Shown here: piece by piece, positions 1 to 7,458 of the stretch
Numbering within the stretch: position 1 is the first letter of the stretch
Layout of the letters: each line of letters begins with the position of its first letter
From: Pseudomaricurvus alkylphenolicus
Lineage (GTDB): Bacteria; Pseudomonadota; Gammaproteobacteria; Pseudomonadales; Cellvibrionaceae
NCBI RefSeq assembly: GCF_011683955.1
Contig: NZ_JAAQPI010000014.1
Coordinates: 124,001 to 188,000, forward strand
Direction of reading: 5' to 3'
DNA: 64,000 bases
Program-made: the position numbers and the translations under genes
Notes under the pieces: generated by a model
What the model was told of the DNA's origin: nothing
The model's input: only the letters and a program-made list of their open reading frames with translations
Database searches by the model: none

Positions 1-1560
1 GAATTGATCCCAGGTGCCAATACCCGTCCTGAAGCCATTGATGCCTTGACCAAATTCTACTATGAAAACGACAAAGCCCCCATTACCGTGGGCGATGTCT
101 ACGGGTTTGCGGTAAACCGTTTCTTTGTCCCGTGGCTCAATGAAGCGGTGCGCCTGTACGAAGAAGGCCTTGGCAGCATCGCTTTTATCGACGAAGTGGC
201 CGTAGATGTTTTTAAGGTTGGCATGGGGCCGTTTGCGCTTATGAACGCAACGGGTGTGCCCATTACCTTGCACGCTTCACGCACGCTGGAAGAAAACTTC
301 GGGCCCATGTACGCCCCGGCGGGGCGTTTGATCGAAACGGTTGACGCCGCGCAGCAGTGGGATTTGTCCGACGAGACCAGCCCTAAGAACGACCGCGAAG
401 CGGTAACTAACCGTCTGTTGGCCATGTCGCTGGGTGTGGCCGCGCAAATGGTCAGCGAAGGTGTCACCGGGGTGACGGAAACGGATTTGGGCGCGCGCTT
501 GGGACTGCGTTGGCCGATTGGTCCCTTCGAGCTGATCAATCAGCTTGGGGTAACGACAGTCAAAGATATTGTCTGTCACGAGTTTGGGAAGTACGATCAA
601 AAAGTACCTGCCATTTTCGAACAGGCCGACCTGGATCAAGGTTTTGCTGTAGAGCACGTGCGTGCTCATGTGGTGAACGGTGCGGGATTGATAGAGTTTA
701 ATCGCCCCGATGCCATGAATGCACTGAACCCCGCAGTGATGGTCAGTCTGGAAAAGGCGATTGACACCCTCGAAGATAACCCCGCCATTGATAAAATCGT
801 TCTGTTTGGTCGAGGTAAGGCATTTATTGCCGGAGCGGATATCAAATTTTTTATTGACAATATCAAAGCCCAAGCGTTGGAGAAGGTACAGTCTTTTACC
901 GCGTACGGGCATCAGGTACTTAGCAAACTGGCCACATCGAAGAAGCAAACCATCGCCTTTATTGACGGTTTGGCGCTGGGTGGGGGATTGGAACTGGCCT
1001 TGGCTTGCCAAAACCGAGTCGCCAGCCCTCGAATGGTAGCCGCGCTTCCGGAAACCGGCATTGGAATTTACCCTGGCCTCGGCGGAACACAACGCAGCAG
1101 CCGTGTGATGGGAAAGGCGAGAGCCAAGTATCTGGTGGCAACCGGTAAGCAACTTAATGCCGAGCAAGCTCTGGCTTTTGGCTTAGTGGATAAAGTGGTC
1201 GATTCGTCCAGTGATATGCAGGAAATTGCGACTATCTCTGTTGACAGAAGTCACTCACAATCTGCTTCTGCGGCAAGCGCAACGATTGCTGAGGCCCACT
1301 TTGAGCACTTTGATGGCGACATCTCCTCAGTGCTAAGCCAAACCGCGGACTTCGAGCCCCATCGAAAGGTGCTGAGCCGAAAGGCCCCTTTGGCATTGCG
1401 CAAAGCGATGCAGTTGATCGATGAGGGCTATGACCTATCCTTGGAAGAGGGCTTGGCGATGGAACTGGAGGCACTGCAAGGCATCTTCTCCACTGACGAC
1501 GCCCTCAGCGGTCTGGAATCTGTGAGCGGTGGGGCCGCCGCGCAGTTTCAGGGGCGGTAG
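1..1560 (+). CDS. 3-hydroxyacyl-CoA dehydrogenase / enoyl-CoA hydratase fusion, 5' end outside window
   Basis: The frame is open from base 1, so the N-terminal NAD-binding Rossmann domain lies outside the window. The visible part begins with the helical C-terminal dehydrogenase domain (GFAVNRFF at residues 34-41 of the fragment, a second helical repeat at about 135-190). A crotonase domain follows from about residue 215, with the oxyanion-hole segment IAGAD, GGGLELA and LPETGIGIYPGLGGTQ. Both hydratase glutamates appear present. The order dehydrogenase-then-hydratase is the reverse of FadB. It should hydrate an enoyl-CoA and oxidise the 3-hydroxyacyl-CoA. Being next to a CoA ligase and an acyl-CoA dehydrogenase suggests side-chain beta-oxidation. 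It could also serve the dehydroadipyl-CoA end of the box pathway. Confidence 0.85.
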   Translation, partial: ELIPGANTRPEAIDALTKFYYENDKAPITVGDVYGFAVNRFFVPWLNEAVRLYEEGLGSIAFIDEVAVDVFKVGMGPFALMNATGVPITLHASRTLEENFGPMYAPAGRLIETVDAAQQWDLSDETSPKNDREAVTNRLLAMSLGVAAQMVSEGVTGVTETDLGARLGLRWPIGPFELINQLGVTTVKDIVCHEFGKYDQKVPAIFEQADLDQGFAVEHVRAHVVNGAGLIEFNRPDAMNALNPAVMVSLEKAIDTLEDNPAIDKIVLFGRGKAFIAGADIKFFIDNIKAQALEKVQSFTAYGHQVLSKLATSKKQTIAFIDGLALGGGLELALACQNRVASPRMVAALPETGIGIYPGLGGTQRSSRVMGKARAKYLVATGKQLNAEQALAFGLVDKVVDSSSDMQEIATISVDRSHSQSASAASATIAEAHFEHFDGDISSVLSQTADFEPHRKVLSRKAPLALRKAMQLIDEGYDLSLEEGLAMELEALQGIFSTDDALSGLESVSGGAAAQFQGR

Positions 1561-1673
1561 TTGAAGCGAAAATCATCCGATACCAGTTCATCTCCTATGG
1601 TGGTCTGGTGCCGGTGCAAACAACATCTTCCAAAAGTATCGGATCAGTTTTCAGTAGCGCCAAGGGGATAATC

Positions 1674-3503
1674 ATGAATAAGCAACCGTCGTCGCTCTTT
1701 TTAGCACCGGATATATCTTTCAGAAAAGGGAAAGAGGGCACCTATTATCTGGAATCGAATACGCCATTGCCGCAAGCACCGGCCTCAGTACTCGCGTATC
1801 TGGAACGATGGGCCAAAGACACACCCGACAGCGTTTTTTTGGCGGAAAAAAGCCAACAGCGTGACCAGGGGTGGGAAACGATCAGCTACGCTGAGTTTCG
1901 AAACAAGGCGCTTCGCCTGGCGGCGGGGTTGCAACCTCTGGGATTATCGGTCGATAAACCCCTTATGCTGGTCAGTGGCAACAGTATCGCCAACGCGCTG
2001 ATCATCTTTGCTTGCTACTATCTGGGTGTTCCTGCCGTACCTGTATCTCCCTCTTATTCGTTATTGTCCAAGCGATATGAAAAGGTTCACTATATTCAGG
2101 AGTTGACGGGTTCAAGTGTGGTCTTTGCACAAACCTATCAAGCTTTTGCGGGTGTCTTGGAGGCGCTGGCAAGCAAGGGAGTCAGCGTCATTACCGCCGA
2201 CGAGACACCTTGCGAGACGGGACAGAGGACAATAGATCAGCTAGTTACAGCTGGTGTCGATGCAGCCTTTGAACCCACAGATCCGAAGCCGGATTCGATA
2301 GCAAAAATACTGTTTACCTCTGGATCCACCGGCATGCCAAAAGGGGTAATCAATACCCACCAAATGCTCACTTGCAATCAGGAGGCCATGGCAACCATTT
2401 GGCCATTCTTGAACCAACAGAAACATGTACTGCTCGATTGGCTGCCGTGGCACCATACGTTTGGAGGAAATCACAATTTCAACATGGTGTTGCGCAACGG
2501 AGCGTCACTCTATATTGACGACGGTAAACCGACGCCAGAGGGTATCGTCCAAACACTGGAGAACCTGAAGACCGTCTCGCCGACCATCTCTTTTAATGTG
2601 GCCATGGGTTATGATCTTCTGGCGACTGCGTTGGAACAAGACGCGGACGCCGCAAGGCGGTTCTTCAGAGAACTCCGCTTGATTTTCTTTGCCGCCGCTG
2701 CCTTACCGGAATCCATATGGAAACGGTTGGAAGCGTTAATAGAGGTTTATGCCAAGGAGCCAGTTCCCATTACCAGCAGCTGGGGGCAGACGGAAACTGC
2801 GCCAGTGTGCACGTCGGTGTATTTTGGTAATCGGGTGTCAAATAATATTGGTTTGCCGATTCCTGGTACGAGCGTCAAGTTGACACCGGTTGGTGGGTTA
2901 ATGGAGCTGCGAGTCAAGGGGCCGAATATCATGCCCGGTTACTATAACCAGGCGGATAAGACCCTGGACGCGTTTGACGATGAAGGCTATTTGCGTAGCG
3001 GAGACGCTGTCGAGTTATACGATGTCAGCCAACCCGAACTTGGGTTGGTATTTAAAGGCAGAGTGAGCGAAAACTTCAAGCTGTTGTCCGGCACTTGGGT
3101 AAATGTTGGGGATCTTCGGGTGGCATTGATCGCCAGATTGTCTCCACTGGTCAGCGATATTGTAGTTTGTGGCCACAATGAAAAGTTCATTGGCATACTG
3201 ATGTTTCCTAACAAACAGGCTTGCGAAGAGTTTGTGGGCGAGCCGATTACCGGCAATGATGCCTTCTCTCACACCGGTCTGACGGACAAACTTCGTCAAG
3301 CGTTGCAGGCACATAACTTGGAAAACGGGGCTTCTTCCAAACGGGTGGCAAAAGCGCTGTTGCTGGCCACTCCGCCATCTTTCGAACACAGTGAAATCAC
3401 TGACAAAGGTTACTTAAATCAACGGGGTGTCATCTCCAACAGGAAGGCAGAGGTTGATAAGCTCTATGCGGGTACCGATATGCCCGGTGTGATAAGCCTG
3501 TAA
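1674..3503 (+). CDS. Feruloyl-CoA-synthase-like AMP-forming acyl/aryl-CoA ligase
   Basis: ANL-superfamily ligase of 609 residues that activates a carboxylic acid as acyl-AMP and then as the CoA thioester. The ATP-binding signature LFTSGSTGMPKG lies near residue 212, followed by WLPWHHTFGG, SSWGQTETAP and YLRSGD near residue 438. Length and the WLPWHHTFGG segment match the feruloyl-CoA synthase family better than benzoate-CoA ligases. The ATG at 1674 is chosen because AGGGG sits about eight bases upstream; an in-frame GTG at 1608 lacks a site. It lies between the dehydrogenase/hydratase fusion and an acyl-CoA dehydrogenase, all in one direction, which fits a ligase for aromatic acids with a C3 side chain. 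The exact substrate is inferred. Confidence 0.82.
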   Translation: MNKQPSSLFLAPDISFRKGKEGTYYLESNTPLPQAPASVLAYLERWAKDTPDSVFLAEKSQQRDQGWETISYAEFRNKALRLAAGLQPLGLSVDKPLMLVSGNSIANALIIFACYYLGVPAVPVSPSYSLLSKRYEKVHYIQELTGSSVVFAQTYQAFAGVLEALASKGVSVITADETPCETGQRTIDQLVTAGVDAAFEPTDPKPDSIAKILFTSGSTGMPKGVINTHQMLTCNQEAMATIWPFLNQQKHVLLDWLPWHHTFGGNHNFNMVLRNGASLYIDDGKPTPEGIVQTLENLKTVSPTISFNVAMGYDLLATALEQDADAARRFFRELRLIFFAAAALPESIWKRLEALIEVYAKEPVPITSSWGQTETAPVCTSVYFGNRVSNNIGLPIPGTSVKLTPVGGLMELRVKGPNIMPGYYNQADKTLDAFDDEGYLRSGDAVELYDVSQPELGLVFKGRVSENFKLLSGTWVNVGDLRVALIARLSPLVSDIVVCGHNEKFIGILMFPNKQACEEFVGEPITGNDAFSHTGLTDKLRQALQAHNLENGASSKRVAKALLLATPPSFEHSEITDKGYLNQRGVISNRKAEVDKLYAGTDMPGVISL

Positions 3504-3536
3504 CCTGCTAACCTGTCATTAAGCGATAGACATATT

Positions 3537-5303
3537 ATGAATGAATACACACCCCCTCTTGAAGATATTAAGTTTGTGATCGATGGCTTGCACGATTACT
3601 CCGCCATCACAGAACTGCCTCCATTCCAGGAGTACAGCAAGGACATCGTGGATGCCGTTTTGGAAGAGGGAGGACGGATGCTTTCCCAGGTATTGGCGCC
3701 CCTTAACCGGGCGGGTGATATTGAGGGCTTGCGTCTGAAAGAATCGTCGGTAACCATGCCAAAGGGTTTTTCTGAGGCCTATTCGCAACTGGTTGAAGGC
3801 GGATGGTTGTCAGTGGGGTTTCCCACCGAATTAGGTGGTCAAGGCTTTCCCACAGCAGTGGCATTGGGGCTGACAGAAATGATGCAGTCGGCCAATCTGG
3901 CATTCAGCATGTGTCCAACCCTGTCCGTTGGGGCGGTACATACGTTACATAAATTCGCCCATGAAGCCATCTCTTCAGTCTATGTGCCAAAGCTGGTCAG
4001 TGGCGAATGGACCGCAACCATGGCATTGACAGAACCCCAGGCGGGCTCTGATCTGTCGCTGATCAAGACCAAAGCGGTGAGAAAGAACGATCACTATCTT
4101 CTGAAGGGGCAGAAGATATTTATCAGCTTTGGTGATCATGACATGGCGGAGAACATTGCTCACTTGGTATTGGCGAGATTGGATGGTGCACCGGAAGGCG
4201 TCAAGGGGATTTCACTGTTTGTGGTGCCCAAATATTTGCCGTCTCCTGAAGGCGAGTACAAAGTGCTGAACGACGTCAAGGTGATATCCATTGAACATAA
4301 GCTCGGGTTGCATGCCAGCCCGACCTGCACACTGAACTTTGGAGACGAAGACGGCGCCGTTGGCTATTTGGTCGGTGAGGAGAACAAAGGCTTGGCCTAT
4401 ATGTTCACAATGATGAACCATGCGCGGCTACAGGTGGGACTCCAAGGCGTTGCCTTGACGGAACGAGCTTATCAGGATGCCCTTAACTACGCCAAAGAAC
4501 GGATCCAAGGCAATCGAGAGGGCCGGGCGGTGGCAATCGCGGAGCACCCGGACGTGCAAAGAATGCTACGTCTGATGAAATCGGGCAAAGACGCCATGAG
4601 AGCAATGGCCTACAGTGTGGGCGTCTCGATGGATCTGGCGGATCATAGCGAAGATGAATCAACCCGACATTTGCACCAGGTGAGAGTCGACTTGTTAACG
4701 CCGGTGGTCAAGGGATGGTCCACAGAGTTGACCCAGGAATTGGTGCGGCTCTCTGTACAGATTCATGGTGGTCTGGGGTTCGTGGAAGAAACGGGTGTGG
4801 CGCAATATGTGCGTGATGCGGGCATTATTACCATTTACGAGGGCACCACCGCCATACAGGCTATGGATTTGCTGCAACGGAAGTTGCTTCGGGACGAGGG
4901 CACGGCATACAGGACGTTAGTCAGCGACATAGAGCAATCGCTGAATAAGTGCAGAGATCGGGGTGAAGAGATCACCGTGTTGGCAAATCGTGTGACGGAG
5001 TCACTCACCTGCTTGAAGCAAGCCGTTGATCATGTCTTCAGTGTCGCCGACGACGGTAACAGGCTGGAAGCGATTGCCTATGATTTTATGATGCTGTTCG
5101 GGTATGTCACAGGTGCTTGGTATCTGTTGCAGTCGGCATTGGCGGCTCAAAAATTGACCTCTGACCAGCAGCGACCATTCTGCCGTACAACGTTAAACAC
5201 GGCGAAATTTTATATGAGTTTTCTGTTGCCTCGCAGTTCTGCACATCTGCAAGCGGTGTTAGCAGGCTCCGCCGTTGGCACGCTCGAGGTTGATCAACTC
5301 TAA
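3537..5303 (+). CDS. Acyl-CoA dehydrogenase, DmdC-like large type
   Basis: FAD-dependent acyl-CoA dehydrogenase of 588 residues. It is longer than the usual 380-400 because of extra N- and C-terminal helices, as in 3-methylmercaptopropionyl-CoA dehydrogenase (DmdC) and related enzymes. Visible motifs are ALTEPQAGSDLS in the middle domain, QIHGGLGFVEETGVAQYVRDA, and TIYEGTTAIQ, whose glutamate is in the position of the catalytic base. It would introduce the alpha-beta double bond into an acyl-CoA made by the preceding ligase, which ends 33 bases upstream. DmdC-like enzymes act on diverse acyl-CoAs, so a phenylpropanoyl-type substrate is inferred from context. The stop codon overlaps the convergent AraC gene by four bases. 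Confidence 0.85.
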   Translation: MNEYTPPLEDIKFVIDGLHDYSAITELPPFQEYSKDIVDAVLEEGGRMLSQVLAPLNRAGDIEGLRLKESSVTMPKGFSEAYSQLVEGGWLSVGFPTELGGQGFPTAVALGLTEMMQSANLAFSMCPTLSVGAVHTLHKFAHEAISSVYVPKLVSGEWTATMALTEPQAGSDLSLIKTKAVRKNDHYLLKGQKIFISFGDHDMAENIAHLVLARLDGAPEGVKGISLFVVPKYLPSPEGEYKVLNDVKVISIEHKLGLHASPTCTLNFGDEDGAVGYLVGEENKGLAYMFTMMNHARLQVGLQGVALTERAYQDALNYAKERIQGNREGRAVAIAEHPDVQRMLRLMKSGKDAMRAMAYSVGVSMDLADHSEDESTRHLHQVRVDLLTPVVKGWSTELTQELVRLSVQIHGGLGFVEETGVAQYVRDAGIITIYEGTTAIQAMDLLQRKLLRDEGTAYRTLVSDIEQSLNKCRDRGEEITVLANRVTESLTCLKQAVDHVFSVADDGNRLEAIAYDFMMLFGYVTGAWYLLQSALAAQKLTSDQQRPFCRTTLNTAKFYMSFLLPRSSAHLQAVLAGSAVGTLEVDQL

Positions 5304-6301
5304 GACCGCCGGTATTGACCGGGCGGCACGCCGGTCCAACCTTTAAAGGCCCTGACGAAATCTCCCGGTTCGGAGTAACCCACCTTGAGGGCGATTTCGC
5401 CGACACTGATGGGTGGCACCTGGGTCAGGAAGTAAATCGCCATGTCACGGCGCACAATGTTTTTGATCTTTTGATAGGAAGTGCCTTCCTCTTTGAGCCG
5501 TTGCCGCAGCGCATATTTACTCATCCCGAGAACGCCGGCAACGGCGTCCAGGCCCGGCATACTGTGACTGGCATGAGGCTCCAGGACTTGTCGGACGCGA
5601 GTGGCCAGGCTGTTATCTTGACGATACAGTACAAACAAATTCGTTGGACAGCCTGCGATAAAGGCTTTTAGCGATTCGTGCGATTGCACCACCGGCCTCT
5701 CCAGATAACCGGGGTTGAAACTGAAGCTGTTGACGGCTTGATCAAAGCGGTGAATACAGGGGAACAGGTATCGATACTCGTCGACCCTCGAAGGAGCAGG
5801 ATAGGAAAAGCGGGTTTCCTTTAGTACGATTTGCTCGTCAATTAGCCAGCTGGCAATTCGGTGCCAGGTCAGTATCAGCAGTTCAGTTAACAGGTTATCC
5901 TCATCTAACTCCGGTCGTTTTAGATCCACCTGGATCGTTGCCGTTTCGTCCGTTTCTTTGAGTGTGATCTGAAAATCATCCTGGACCAACCGATAGTACT
6001 CTATGCCTCTATGCAGTGCTTTGCCCAGTGTGGGAGCGTGAACACAGAGCTTGCCCATCATATGAAAATTACCGGGCTTAATGGGGTGTGAGCTGAGTCC
6101 CATGTTTTCGTCGTTCAGCCCACTCCAGATCAAATGAACCAGGGCTGAGACTTTCTCGGTCGGAACGCGGGCACGTGCCGCGTTTAGTAGGTCGGGGGCA
6201 ATCCCGGCAAGTTCCAGCAGTTGATCCGCATCCAGTCCTTTGCGCGAGGCAAGGGCATACAGGCAGGAAACATAGTGATTGCTGGAGGTAAACTTGGCCA
6301 C
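5300..6301 (-). CDS. AraC-family transcriptional regulator
   Basis: A 333-residue regulator with an N-terminal Arabinose_bd/OruR-type ligand domain (about residues 20-210) and a C-terminal double helix-turn-helix AraC domain. The latter includes LDAVAGVLGMSKYALRQRLKEE (start only quoted here as LDAVAGVLGMSKYALRQRL) and the conserved end ALKVGYSEPGDFVRAFKGW. It is convergent with the acyl-CoA dehydrogenase, overlapping by four bases. The longest frame starts at a GTG with no strong ribosome-binding site, so the start is uncertain. Position suggests control of the ligase/dehydrogenase genes rather than of the box genes, which have BoxR. Confidence 0.85.
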   Translation of the reverse strand: MAKFTSSNHYVSCLYALASRKGLDADQLLELAGIAPDLLNAARARVPTEKVSALVHLIWSGLNDENMGLSSHPIKPGNFHMMGKLCVHAPTLGKALHRGIEYYRLVQDDFQITLKETDETATIQVDLKRPELDEDNLLTELLILTWHRIASWLIDEQIVLKETRFSYPAPSRVDEYRYLFPCIHRFDQAVNSFSFNPGYLERPVVQSHESLKAFIAGCPTNLFVLYRQDNSLATRVRQVLEPHASHSMPGLDAVAGVLGMSKYALRQRLKEEGTSYQKIKNIVRRDMAIYFLTQVPPISVGEIALKVGYSEPGDFVRAFKGWTGVPPGQYRRS

Positions 6302-6344
6302 ACAAAGCCCGGCTATGTTTCAGTGCTTATCGCCCACAGAGTCA

Positions 6345-7253
6345 TCACGACAAGGACGCTTCTGCAGAGTTCATTAGTGTGGTCTGCTGTTGTACGAGCG
6401 CAAGCAACTCCGTGTAGGATTGCTCCACCGTTTTCCCGGAGGTATCGAGCACGGCATGGGCTTTTTCGTAGTAAGGCGTGCGCTCTTCGAGGATCCGGCG
6501 CAGGTCCGCCATGGAATCATCGTTATTGGCCATGGGGCGCATATCACCCTGGGCAACAACGCGCCCCATGTGCTCCTCCGGTGACGCCTTGACCCAGATG
6601 ACCAGACAGGTGGTTAACAATAGATTCAATTCTTTCAGTTCAGAAACAATACTGCCGCCGGTCTCAATGCAGACGGATTCATAATCGTTCAGTGTTTTGA
6701 ACAGCGCTTTTTCTTCCAGGCGACGGTACCCCGCCTGGCCGGAAAGCGCCAGTATCTCAGAGACTGCCATGCCACCAATGGTTTCGATTTCATCGACCAG
6801 GCGGACAAAGGGTAACTGCTGACGCTCTTGCAGCAGGTGACCCAAAGTGGATTTGCCGGCGCCCCTGAGGCCGACAAACGCGATCCGGGTGCGTTGCCCT
6901 CCCAAGCTTGAAAACTCCTGATGAAGCAGTTGTAGAGCCTTCTGCTGCTCCTCACGGGTCAGGCGACCCACAAATTCGTTGATGAGCGATTGTTCTGGCG
7001 TCTGTTGATGGCCACTGGGCAACAGCTCTCCCAGGTCAGCCCTTAAGGCGCCTGCCACCTTGCGCAGTAAGCTGATGGAGATATTACCCTTACCCTGTTC
7101 CAGGTTGGCGAGATAGCGCTCCGACACCGAAGAGTCATTGGCCAGCATTTTACGGCTCATGCCTCGGCTCGCTCGCAATCCCCTGACTCGATTGCCCACC
7201 TGTTGCAAAAAGGCTTCGTTGGATTGGGTAATGTCTTCCTGATTTTCCTGCAT
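6345..7253 (-). CDS. boxR: BoxR: XRE-type repressor with shikimate-kinase-like sensor domain
   Basis: A 302-residue protein. Residues 20-78 form an XRE helix-turn-helix (RVRGLRASRGMSRKMLA), and the remainder is shikimate-kinase-like with a Walker A loop GLRGAGKST at 128-136. This architecture is that of BoxR/BzdR, in which the kinase-like domain has become a benzoyl-CoA sensor controlling aerobic (box) or anaerobic (bzd) benzoate degradation in Azoarcus. Here it is transcribed away from a TBDR and six box genes. A promoter with a half operator on its -10 (7318-7348) suggests autoregulation. The ATG start is preceded by GAGTG. Confidence 0.93.
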   Translation of the reverse strand: MQENQEDITQSNEAFLQQVGNRVRGLRASRGMSRKMLANDSSVSERYLANLEQGKGNISISLLRKVAGALRADLGELLPSGHQQTPEQSLINEFVGRLTREEQQKALQLLHQEFSSLGGQRTRIAFVGLRGAGKSTLGHLLQERQQLPFVRLVDEIETIGGMAVSEILALSGQAGYRRLEEKALFKTLNDYESVCIETGGSIVSELKELNLLLTTCLVIWVKASPEEHMGRVVAQGDMRPMANNDDSMADLRRILEERTPYYEKAHAVLDTSGKTVEQSYTELLALVQQQTTLMNSAEASLS

Positions 7254-7317
7254 AATTCACTCTATCGGACACATTCAGCACGCCATTCATCCAACCGGAC
7301 AGTGGGTACTTACAGTG

Positions 7318-7348
7318 AGTACTATAGTGCAGTCAGCGGTGACGACAA
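7318..7348 (-). promoter_or_regulatory. Predicted boxR promoter with BoxR half-site
   Basis: On the minus strand, TTGTCG (7348-7343) and TATAGT (7326-7321) are separated by 16 bases, a plausible sigma-70 promoter. The -10 overlaps the sequence AGTA-CTATAG-TGCA on the plus strand (7318-7331), which keeps the TATA core and one TGCA arm of the motif found at the other box promoters. Weak autoregulation by BoxR is inferred. Confidence 0.5.
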
Positions 7349-7400
7349 TGGTTTTATCTTACCACATGACTACAAAAAACCGCTTATACTACTTCAGAGT

Positions 7401-7440
7401 GAACAAAAATGCAGCCCTCCCCTAAAAAGGCTAGGGCTGC
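7401..7440 (-). terminator. Rho-independent terminator of the TBDR gene
   Basis: GCAGCCCT (7411-7418) pairs with AGGGCTGC (7433-7440). Read on the minus strand, the hairpin is followed by ATTTTTG. It lies just after the stop of the TBDR gene at 7459 and separates it from boxR. Confidence 0.75.
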
Positions 7441-7458
7441 CAATCCCCTATGCAACTG

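Noticed and set aside
277-1167. 296-residue reverse-strand frame
   Set aside because: It lies opposite the dehydrogenase/hydratase fusion, whose motifs are intact, and has no recognisable domain or ribosome-binding site.
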